64,000 nt of DNA from Paracoccus sp. DMF-8 (GTDB taxonomy: Bacteria > Pseudomonadota > Alphaproteobacteria > Rhodobacterales > Rhodobacteraceae), in NCBI RefSeq assembly GCF_029309835.1, contig NZ_JARJHL010000016.1:124001-188000 (forward strand), written 5' to 3'. Made by a program: the position numbers and the translations under genes. The stretch's first letter is position 1; each line of letters opens with the position of its first letter. This document shows positions 57,829-64,000 of the stretch, one piece after another. The notes beneath the pieces are model-generated. The model worked only from the letters and a program-made list of their open reading frames with translations, did not search any database and had not been told where the DNA came from.

Positions 57829-58524
57829 TCAGAGCTGGATCTGCTCCAGCACTTCGGGTTCGATCAGGGCGACCCCGGGCGGTAGGCCCGCCTTGAGCGC
57901 ATCGGCATTCTGCGCCAGCACTGGGAAGGTGCGGTAATGGCAGGGGATCACGGTGCGGAAGTTGAAATATTTCCGCGCGGCCCATGCGGCGCGTTCCATG
58001 TCCATGGTGAAATGGCCGCCCGCCGACAGGATGCCGATATCGGGTTTGTGCAATTCACCCATCCATGCCATGTCGGCCATGATGTCGGTGTCGCCCGACA
58101 GATAGATGACCCGGCCCTCGCCCGCGATCATATAGCCCGATTCATGGCCGGTGTAGATCGGGCCGTCGGCCCCTTCCATCGACGAGGAATGCGAGGCATT
58201 GACCATCGTCACCTTGGCGCCGCCCAGATCGACGGTGCCGCCCTTGTTGAAGCCGATGCCCTCGATCCCCTCATGCGTCTGCCGTGTGTTGATCAGGTCA
58301 TAGATGCCGACGACGGGGATTTTCAGCTCATGCGCGATGGACAGGGCGTCGCCGGTATGGTCGCCGTGACCGTGGGTCAGCAGGATATGGGTTGCGCCCG
58401 CTATGGCTTCGGCGCGGCGGTCTTCGGGAAACATCGGGTTTCCGGACAGCCACGGGTCGATCAGAATGACTGCGCTTTCGATTTCAAGCCGGAAACCGGA
58501 ATGACCAAGCCAGGTCAGTTTCAT
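57829..58524 (-). CDS. Metal-dependent hydrolase of the UPF0173 (YtkL-like) family
   Basis: Metallo-beta-lactamase fold protein of 231 residues. It starts MKLTWLGHSGFRLE; the metal-binding motif is THGHGDHTGDA; further ligands lie in NASHSSS and YLSGDTDIM and in PCHYRTFPVLAQN. UPF0173 members are uncharacterised metal-dependent hydrolases (ribonuclease Z-like fold). Followed by a bidirectional terminator. Confidence 0.93.
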   Translation of the reverse strand: MKLTWLGHSGFRLEIESAVILIDPWLSGNPMFPEDRRAEAIAGATHILLTHGHGDHTGDALSIAHELKIPVVGIYDLINTRQTHEGIEGIGFNKGGTVDLGGAKVTMVNASHSSSMEGADGPIYTGHESGYMIAGEGRVIYLSGDTDIMADMAWMGELHKPDIGILSAGGHFTMDMERAAWAARKYFNFRTVIPCHYRTFPVLAQNADALKAGLPPGVALIEPEVLEQIQL

Positions 58525-58562
58525 GATATGCTCCTTTTTGCAGCGGAATGGACGGGCGGCCC

Positions 58563-59471
58563 TCAGGAAAAGGCCGAAAGAACAAAGGGGATGCTGACAA
58601 CGGCCAGCAGGGTCTGCCAGGTCAGGATGTCGGCATAAAGATCAGCGTCTCCGCCCATCTGGCGGGCGACGATATAGCCATTGGCGGCGGTCGGAACCGA
58701 GGTGGCGATCAGCCCGGCCACCATCAGATCGGCGGCAAGGCCAAGATGGCGGCCCAGCATCCAGAAGATCGCGGGCAGCGCGAGCAGCTTGATCCCGACG
58801 CCCAGCCACAGCGCCGGATAGACCGACCACAGCCGGTCGATCTGGATGCCCGCCCCGACGATCAGCAGGCTGGCAGGTATAGCCGATGCGCCCAGCATGT
58901 CCAGCCCCTGGGTCACGGGCGGCGGAATGCGCAGATGCAGCAGGTTCAGCGCCAGCCCCGCCGTGCAGCCCAAAATCAGCGGATTGGTGACGACCGCGCG
59001 CAGCATCCGCCCCAGGCTGCCGCCCGCGCTGCCCCAGATCGCCAGCACCAGGATATTCGCCAGATTGACCGCGGGGATCAGAAAGGCCATCGCGACCGAC
59101 ACCAGCGCCGTGCCCTTGGCCCCCATCATCTGCGACGCCATCGCCAGCGAGACAAAGGCGTTCCACCGCGTCGAGGTCGCGAACAGCGTGGTGAATTGCT
59201 GATTCGGCAGCGACAGCACGGGTTTCAGCACAAAGGCCGCCAGCCCGGCGATCCAGACCGCCGCGATCAGCGCCATCGAAAACGGACCGATCCGCGACCA
59301 GTCCAAATCGGCGCGATAGACGGAAACCAGCATGATGGCCGGGAAAAACAGCCGGTAGCAGCACAGCTCGATCCCCGACCATGCGCTGGCCGGGACCAGG
59401 CCGCTGCGGCGGGCCAGATAGCCGATCGCGACCAGAAGCGCGATGGGGATGATGGCAACGGTTGCTGACAT
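58563..59471 (-). CDS. AEC family (auxin efflux carrier-like) transporter
   Basis: Membrane protein of 302 residues and about ten helices. It starts [22 protein letters not shown], with [21 protein letters not shown] and the C-terminal half [28 protein letters not shown], typical of AEC permeases for malate/malonate or other organic anions. The start at 59471 is chosen because longer frames have a basic, non-membrane N-terminus. No clear ribosome binding site. Substrate unknown. Confidence 0.87.
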   Translation of the reverse strand: MSATVAIIPIALLVAIGYLARRSGLVPASAWSGIELCCYRLFFPAIMLVSVYRADLDWSRIGPFSMALIAAVWIAGLAAFVLKPVLSLPNQQFTTLFATSTRWNAFVSLAMASQMMGAKGTALVSVAMAFLIPAVNLANILVLAIWGSAGGSLGRMLRAVVTNPLILGCTAGLALNLLHLRIPPPVTQGLDMLGASAIPASLLIVGAGIQIDRLWSVYPALWLGVGIKLLALPAIFWMLGRHLGLAADLMVAGLIATSVPTAANGYIVARQMGGDADLYADILTWQTLLAVVSIPFVLSAFS

Positions 59472-59598
59472 GGCGGCACATTGCTGCGGCGCGGCGCAGC
59501 GGTCAATCCCGCTTTCCGACGGGGCGCGCGGGGCGCGCAAGCCGCTTGCCCCGGTTCTTCGTGGCGGGTAAACCCTGCGCCAAGCGAAAGGAAATCCC

Positions 59599-59886
59599 AT
59601 GTCGATCACCCAGGACGAAGCCCGCAAGGTCGCCCATCTGGCGCGTATCGCGGTCGATCAGGCCGATCTGCCCGCGCTTGCGGAAAAGCTGAACGGCATC
59701 CTGCATTTCATGGAACAGTTGAACGAGGTCGATGTCGACGGCGTCGAGCCGATGACCGGGGTCGAACCCATGCGCCTCAAGCGCCGTCAGGATATCGTCA
59801 CCGATGGCGAGATGCAGGACAAGGTGCTGGCGAATGCGCCCGATGCGCGCGAAGGCTTTTTCGCAGTCCCGAAGGTGGTGGAATGA
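59599..59886 (+). CDS. gatC: Asp-tRNA(Asn)/Glu-tRNA(Gln) amidotransferase subunit GatC
   Basis: A 95-residue subunit of the GatCAB tRNA-dependent amidotransferase. [46 protein letters not shown] is the GatC core. Its stop overlaps the gatA start (ATGA). gatB is not adjacent. Confidence 0.96.
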   Translation: MSITQDEARKVAHLARIAVDQADLPALAEKLNGILHFMEQLNEVDVDGVEPMTGVEPMRLKRRQDIVTDGEMQDKVLANAPDAREGFFAVPKVVE

Positions 59887-61364
59887 GCGAACTGAACACA
59901 CTGACCATTGCCGAGGCCCGTGACCGTCTGCGCGCCCGCGATGTGACCGCGACCGAACTGACCGAAGCCTGCCTTGGCGCGATCGACGCGGCGGGCGCGC
60001 TGAACGCATTCGTCCACAAGACGCCGGAAATCGCCCGCAGGATGGCGGCGGAGGCCGATCAGCGTCTGGCGCAGGGCGATGCCCCGGCGATGTGCGGCAT
60101 CCCCTTGGGGATAAAGGATCTTTTCTGCACGACCGGGGTTGCGACGCAGGCCGCCAGCCGAATTCTGGAAGGTTTCCGCCCCGAATATGAATCGACCGTG
60201 ACCCAAAACCTGTGGGACGCGGGCGCGGTCATGCTGGGCAAGCTGAACATGGACGAATTCGCCATGGGTTCGTCCAACGAAACCAGCGTCTACGGCAATG
60301 CCGTGAACCCGTGGAAGGTCGATGACCGGCAGTTGACGCCGGGCGGTTCTTCGGGCGGGTCGGCGGCGGCTGTCGCGGCGGATCTGTGTCTGGCGGCGAC
60401 CGGGACGGATACCGGCGGCTCGATCCGCCAACCTGCGGCGTTTACGGGCACGGTCGGGCTGAAGCCGACCTATGGCCGGGTCAGCCGGTGGGGCACGATT
60501 GCCTTTGCCAGCTCGCTGGATCAGGCCGGGCCGATGACGAAAACCGTGCGCGATGCGGCGATCATGCTGGGCGCGATGGCTTCGGTCGATGACAAGGATC
60601 TGACCAGCGCCGACCGCCCGGTGCCCGATTACGAAGCCGCCCTGACCGGCGATATTCGCGGCAAGAAGATCGGCATTCCGCGCGAATACCGCATGGATGG
60701 CATGCCCGCCGAAATCGACGCGATGTGGCAGCAGGCGGCGGATATGCTGCGCGATGCGGGTGCTGAAATCGTCGACATCAGCCTGCCGCATACCAAATAC
60801 GCGCTGCCCGCCTATTATGTGATTGCCCCGGCGGAAGCGTCGTCGAACCTCGCCCGTTACGATGGCGTGCGCTCTGGCCGCCGCGCGAAACTGGGCGCGG
60901 GCGATGGCATCAACGACATGTATGAAAAGACCCGCGCCGAAGGTTTCGGCCCCGAGGTCCAGCGCCGCGTCATGGTCGGGACCTATGTGCTGTCGGCGGG
61001 GTTCTACGACGCCTATTACAACCGCGCCCGCAAGGTCCGCGCGCTGATCAAGCGCGATTTCGATCAGGCCTATGCCAGCGGCATCGACGCGATCCTGACG
61101 CCCGCGACGCCTTCGGCGGCGTTTGGGCTGGGGGAAATGGCGGATGCCGATCCGGTGCAGATGTATCTGAACGACGTCTTTACCGTGACGGTGAACCTTG
61201 CCGGTCTGCCGGGGATTTCGGTGCCCGTGGGGCTGGACAAACAGGGCCTGCCGCTTGGCATGCAACTGATCGGGCGTCCCTGGGACGAAGGCGGCTTGCT
61301 GAATTTCGCGCAGGTGCTTGAAAGCGCGGCGGGATTTGTGGCGAAGCCGGGCCGCTGGTGGTAG
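59883..61364 (+). CDS. gatA: Asp-tRNA(Asn)/Glu-tRNA(Gln) amidotransferase subunit GatA
   Basis: Amidase-signature subunit of GatCAB, 493 residues, supplying ammonia from glutamine. The Ser-cisSer-Lys triad is present: Lys in [12 protein letters not shown], and the serine loop [36 protein letters not shown]. The start overlaps gatC. The C-terminus [20 protein letters not shown] is canonical. Confidence 0.97.
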   Translation: MSELNTLTIAEARDRLRARDVTATELTEACLGAIDAAGALNAFVHKTPEIARRMAAEADQRLAQGDAPAMCGIPLGIKDLFCTTGVATQAASRILEGFRPEYESTVTQNLWDAGAVMLGKLNMDEFAMGSSNETSVYGNAVNPWKVDDRQLTPGGSSGGSAAAVAADLCLAATGTDTGGSIRQPAAFTGTVGLKPTYGRVSRWGTIAFASSLDQAGPMTKTVRDAAIMLGAMASVDDKDLTSADRPVPDYEAALTGDIRGKKIGIPREYRMDGMPAEIDAMWQQAADMLRDAGAEIVDISLPHTKYALPAYYVIAPAEASSNLARYDGVRSGRRAKLGAGDGINDMYEKTRAEGFGPEVQRRVMVGTYVLSAGFYDAYYNRARKVRALIKRDFDQAYASGIDAILTPATPSAAFGLGEMADADPVQMYLNDVFTVTVNLAGLPGISVPVGLDKQGLPLGMQLIGRPWDEGGLLNFAQVLESAAGFVAKPGRWW

Positions 61365-61392
61365 GTTTGGGACGAAATCATAGGACGTGGAC

Positions 61393-61965
61393 ATGCGCAA
61401 GCTGACGATTCTGGCCGTTCTGGCGGTTGCCGCCTGTGGTGAAAATGCGGGATGGAACCCGAATTACACCATGAACTCAACGCAATACGGTGAATACCTG
61501 CGTGAACGCGAAGTTGCGTTGAGGGGCGAGGCGCCCGCGCCCACCGCGATCCCGGTCAAGCTGCCCGCCAAGGCGCCGACCGCTGCTGATATCGCCGGAA
61601 CCGCCCAGACCGGGCAGGCCGCCGCCGCTACCCCCGCTGCTGCTGCGACCGGGGCCGCCGATGCGCCGCAACTGCCTGCGAATGCGCAGCGCGCCACGAC
61701 CGGTCCCTATCCCGGTTCGACCCCGGTGCTGGTGCGCTATGCCCATGCCGAAAACCGCAACCCCGGCACGACCGCCTATCCACGCAGCAATGCCAATGCG
61801 AATGCGGCCAGCCGCGCCTGCATGACCTATGCCAATCCGGCGGCGGCGCAGACCGCCTTTATCGCGGCAGGCGGCCCGCTGGTCGATGCGCGCGGCATGG
61901 ACCCGGATGGCGACGGTTTTGTCTGCGGATGGGACCCGCGCCCCTACCGCCAGCCGCAGCTTTGA
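61393..61965 (+). CDS. Excalibur-like calcium-binding lipoprotein
   Basis: A 190-residue lipoprotein (lipobox LAVLAVAAC, Cys15). An Ala/Pro/Thr-rich low-complexity linker (about residues 50-95) leads to a C-terminal segment ARGMDPDGDGFVCGWDPRPYR, which matches the Excalibur motif (DxDxDGxxC), a minimal calcium site. The ATG at 61393 is chosen over a GTG two codons earlier. The last codon overlaps the start of the amidase gene, suggesting the two act together on the cell wall. Confidence 0.75.
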   Translation: MRKLTILAVLAVAACGENAGWNPNYTMNSTQYGEYLREREVALRGEAPAPTAIPVKLPAKAPTAADIAGTAQTGQAAAATPAAAATGAADAPQLPANAQRATTGPYPGSTPVLVRYAHAENRNPGTTAYPRSNANANAASRACMTYANPAAAQTAFIAAGGPLVDARGMDPDGDGFVCGWDPRPYRQPQL

Positions 61966-62594
61966 CTCACCCCTCGCCGAATTGCGGCGAGCGGCGGGGC
62001 GGCCAGCGCCCGGAATTGATCGTGCTGCATTACACGGGCATGGCCGATGCGGGTTCTGCCCGTGACCGGCTTTGCGATCCCGCGGCCGAGGTTTCGGCCC
62101 ATTGGCTTGTGCTGGAAGACGGCCGGGCCGAGGCGCTTGTTCCCGAAGAATTGCGGGCCCGGCATGCGGGCGCGGGGACATGGCAGGGGCGCGACGATGT
62201 CAATTCCCGCTCGATCGGGATCGAGATCGTCAATCCCGGCGACCGGCCCTTTCCGGCGCTACAGATGCTGGGTCTTGAACGCCTGATGCAGGGCATCATG
62301 GCGCGCTGGCAGATCCCCGCCAGCGGCGTCATCGGCCATTCCGACATGGCGCCGGGCCGCAAGATCGACCCCGGTCCCCGATTCGACTGGCGCAGGCTGG
62401 CGCTTGGCGGTTTGGCGATCTGGCCAGAGGAGCCGGGGCCGGATCTGCCGCTGGCGGCGAGCCTGGACCGCATCGGCTATCCGCAGGCGGATGCCGGGGT
62501 CCGACTTGCCGCCTTTCGCCTGCGTTTTCGGCCCTGGGCCAGCGGGTCCGAGGATGAAATGGATCGCCGGATCGCCGCCGCCGTGGCAGGCTGA
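61962..62594 (+). CDS. N-acetylmuramoyl-L-alanine amidase (AmpD/Amidase_2 family)
   Basis: Zinc amidase of 210 residues cleaving the muramyl-peptide bond. Zinc ligands: the His of IVLHYTGM, and His and Asp in IGHSDMAPGRKIDPGPRFDW; the segment SRSIGIEIVNPG is typical. No signal peptide, so it may be cytosolic like AmpD. The TTG start at 61962 overlaps the preceding stop (TTGA) and gives MTHPSPNCGERRGG. It is the second gene of a two-gene unit with the Excalibur lipoprotein. Confidence 0.9.
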   Translation: MTHPSPNCGERRGGQRPELIVLHYTGMADAGSARDRLCDPAAEVSAHWLVLEDGRAEALVPEELRARHAGAGTWQGRDDVNSRSIGIEIVNPGDRPFPALQMLGLERLMQGIMARWQIPASGVIGHSDMAPGRKIDPGPRFDWRRLALGGLAIWPEEPGPDLPLAASLDRIGYPQADAGVRLAAFRLRFRPWASGSEDEMDRRIAAAVAG

Positions 62595-62615
62595 TCCGCG
62601 AAAACCCGAGGTGGC

Positions 62616-63041
62616 ATGACAACCGACCCCGAACCCTTCCACAGACAGGGCGCCTGCCATTGCGGTGCGGTGCGATTCACCGTGCATTTGTCCGAGGGTC
62701 TGGGTAGCGCAAGGCGCTGCGATTGCAGCTTTTGCCGGATGCGCGGCGCGGTTGCCGTCACCGCGCGCGTCGGTGATCTGCAGATCACCGAAGGGGCGGC
62801 GCATCTGACCCTGTATCAGTTCGGAACCGCCACGGCGAAACACTGGTTTTGCAGCATTTGCGGTATCTATACGCACCATCAGCGACGTTCGAACCCGCAG
62901 GAATACGGGGTGAATGCTGCCTGTCTTGACGGGCTCAGCCCTTTTGACTTTCGTGAATTGCAGGTGCTGAACGGGCGCGAACATTCCAGTGATGGCGGTG
63001 GTCGGCAGGTGTCGGGCGTGCTGCGCTACGACCCCGGCTAA
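62616..63041 (+). CDS. GFA family (glutathione-dependent formaldehyde-activating enzyme-like) protein
   Basis: A 141-residue zinc protein of the CENP-V/GFA family. Zinc-ligand cysteines: GACHCGAVRF, RRCDCSFCRMRG, and FCSICGIYTHHQ. The family name reflects similarity to Gfa of Paracoccus, but most members have no proven role in formaldehyde detoxification. Its stop overlaps the end of the convergent rlmJ gene by four bases. Confidence 0.9.
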   Translation: MTTDPEPFHRQGACHCGAVRFTVHLSEGLGSARRCDCSFCRMRGAVAVTARVGDLQITEGAAHLTLYQFGTATAKHWFCSICGIYTHHQRRSNPQEYGVNAACLDGLSPFDFRELQVLNGREHSSDGGGRQVSGVLRYDPG

Positions 63042-63814
63042 AGCGCGGCGAAGATGCGGCTTAGCCGTGCGGTTTCGTCCCGGATGCCATAGGGCGGGTT
63101 CACGACGAACATGCCCGAACCGACCATGCCGTGACCGGGGCGGGCGGGGGCAAAGCCGACCTCGTGCAGCAAAGCCTCGGGGAAATTGGCGGCCAGCGAC
63201 CCGATCATCGCCTTGTGGCGGTTGTCGGCCAGCAGCGGATACCACAGGGCAATCGTGCCGACGTTCCATTTTGCGGCGATGCGCTGAATGAAACGCGGGA
63301 TCGTCTCGTAATCGGATTTGACCTCGAAACTGGGGTCGATCAGTAGCATGCCGCGTCGCGGCGTCGGCGGGCACAGGGCGTTCGCCATCACGAAGCCGTC
63401 CTGATGGTGCAGCCTTGCGCCGGGGATATGGGGGGCCGGGGCCTCGGCCTCGGCCGGATGCAGTTCGGCCAGATCCATGCGGTCGTCCGGGCGCAGCAGA
63501 TATTGCGCGATCAGGGGCGAGCCGGGATAGGCGTCCGGCCCGTGCCAGCCCCGGATCGCGGTCAGGGCCTGCAGCAGGGGATGGCCGGGGGGCAGCCAGC
63601 CTTCGGTCAGCGCGCGGGTGATGCCCGCCTGCGCCTCGCCCGTGCGGGTCGATTCCGCGCCCGACAGGTCGTAAAGCCCGCGCCCGGCATGGGTTTCCAG
63701 GTAGCTGAGCGGTTTCGGTTTCCGCACCAGATAGTCCAGCATCGACGCCAGCAGCGCGTGCTTGTGAAAATCGGCCAGATTCCCGGCGTGATAGGCGTGC
63801 TGATAGGACAACAT
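63038..63814 (-). CDS. rlmJ: 23S rRNA (adenine(2030)-N6)-methyltransferase RlmJ
   Basis: S-adenosylmethionine-dependent rRNA methyltransferase of 258 residues. It starts MLSYQHAYHAGNLADFHKHA, the RlmJ signature; THAGRGLYDL carries the SAM-binding region, LLIDPSFEVKSDYE holds the catalytic DPPY-like motif (here DPSF), and MVGSGMFVVNPPYG follows. The start at 63814 is fixed by this N-terminus; the longer frame upstream overlaps the small RNA repeats. Confidence 0.93.
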   Translation of the reverse strand: MLSYQHAYHAGNLADFHKHALLASMLDYLVRKPKPLSYLETHAGRGLYDLSGAESTRTGEAQAGITRALTEGWLPPGHPLLQALTAIRGWHGPDAYPGSPLIAQYLLRPDDRMDLAELHPAEAEAPAPHIPGARLHHQDGFVMANALCPPTPRRGMLLIDPSFEVKSDYETIPRFIQRIAAKWNVGTIALWYPLLADNRHKAMIGSLAANFPEALLHEVGFAPARPGHGMVGSGMFVVNPPYGIRDETARLSRIFAAL

Positions 63815-63845
63815 GTCCCGCGCATAATCCGCATTGCTGAAAATG

Positions 63846-63916
63846 AAAAGCGGCGATGCCCAGGGAGGAGGAGGGGCATCGCCGCGCAACGCTGGCCCGG
63901 GGAGGAGGAGGGGCCG
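63846..63916 (-). ncRNA. CcsR/cuckoo-type small RNA unit, proximal to rlmJ
   Basis: Minus-strand RNA with two hairpins, both showing CCTCCTCC-type loops: 5' hairpin GGCCC/GGGCC (63894-63915, 12-base loop) and 3' hairpin with an 11-bp stem GCGGCGATGCC/GGCATCGCCGC (63850-63885, 14-base loop), then TTTTCATTTT as a terminator. Rhodobacter CcsR RNAs have the same plan, two stem-loops exposing an anti-Shine-Dalgarno CCUCCUCCC. Transcript ends are estimated. Confidence 0.8.
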
Positions 63917-63925
63917 CGTATATGT

Positions 63926-64000
63926 GCGGCAATGGCTGGGAGGAGGAGTGCCATCGCCGCGAACGATCAGTCCCGAGGAGGAGGAGGGGACCGCCGTATT
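63926..64000 (-). ncRNA. CcsR/cuckoo-type small RNA unit, distal (may continue past the window edge)
   Basis: Second copy of the same design 76 bases away: 5' hairpin GTCCC/GGGAC (63970-63991) with a CTCCTCCTCCTC loop, and 3' hairpin of 11 pairs, one a G-U wobble (63926-63960), loop ACTCCTCCTCCCA. The 3' stem shares GCGGCGATG with the other unit. In Rhodobacter such arrays follow a DUF1127 gene, which would lie beyond position 64000. Confidence 0.78.

Noticed and set aside
63860..63990. CRISPR-like array, because of regularly repeated GGAGGAGGAGG
   Set aside because: The repeated units are hairpin loops flanked by complementary, differing stems, with no constant repeat plus unique spacers and no cas genes; CcsR-type RNAs fit better.

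Overview
The window is GC-rich chromosomal DNA from an alphaproteobacterium of the Rhodobacteraceae/Paracoccaceae, most like Paracoccus or Rhodobacter. The evidence is gene content and order: glyQ-DUF6446-glyS, folB-folP-glmM, an sdh operon near mdh, sucCD, sucAB and lpd, a (3S)-malyl-CoA thioesterase/NnrU/DUF1737/mesaconyl-CoA hydratase block of the ethylmalonyl-CoA pathway, a DksA with a C-T-T-A finger, and a CcsR-type CCUCCUCC-loop small RNA cluster. The region is housekeeping core; no insertion sequence, prophage or CRISPR array was seen.

Layout. 1-5.7 kb: end of an Ada-like alkyltransferase, rpmB, a copper ATPase/GDSL esterase pair and an L,D-transpeptidase. 5.7-11.3 kb: a minus-strand nucleoside uptake operon (BMP-family binding protein, double ABC ATPase, 48-aa lipoprotein, two permeases, purine nucleoside phosphorylase), each junction overlapping. 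11.4-16.4 kb: rimI, tsaB, Nfu, a universal stress protein, a sugar transferase, truA and an XpaC-like gene preceded by a 27-codon ORF. 16.7-27 kb: tRNA-Gly, trkH, a SPOR-like envelope protein, glyQ/glyS, a PPDK-like enzyme and a SleB-type hydrolase. 27-34.2 kb: folB, folP, glmM, a flavin monooxygenase, a DJ-1 protein, dksA, a MoxR ATPase and a lytic transglycosylase.

34.3-48.1 kb is a minus-strand TCA block (mdh, sucC, sucD, sucA, sucB, lpd), interrupted between mdh and sucC by a plus-strand RTX/PPC secreted protein. 48.2-52.2 kb holds a TSUP permease and the ethylmalonyl-CoA genes. 52.5-57.7 kb is the sdh operon, with two lipoproteins and a glycosyltransferase-like gene between sdhA and sdhB. 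57.8-64 kb holds a metallo-hydrolase, an AEC transporter, gatCA, an Excalibur-like lipoprotein, an amidase, a GFA protein, rlmJ and the small RNA repeats at the right edge.

Two signals stand out beyond the genes. First, the sdhC and sucC upstream regions each carry two copies of the palindrome TGTGATCACW exactly 21 bp apart, which suggests one regulator acting on two TCA operons. Second, the right edge carries two 76-nt units of paired hairpins that show CCTCCTCC in their loops on the minus strand. About 20 single-base indels break otherwise well conserved, mostly essential genes (copA, bmp, tsaB, ppdK-like, folB, folP, sucB, lpd, sdhA, a lipoprotein). Their density points to uncorrected sequencing errors rather than gene decay, so these genes are annotated full length with the frameshift noted.
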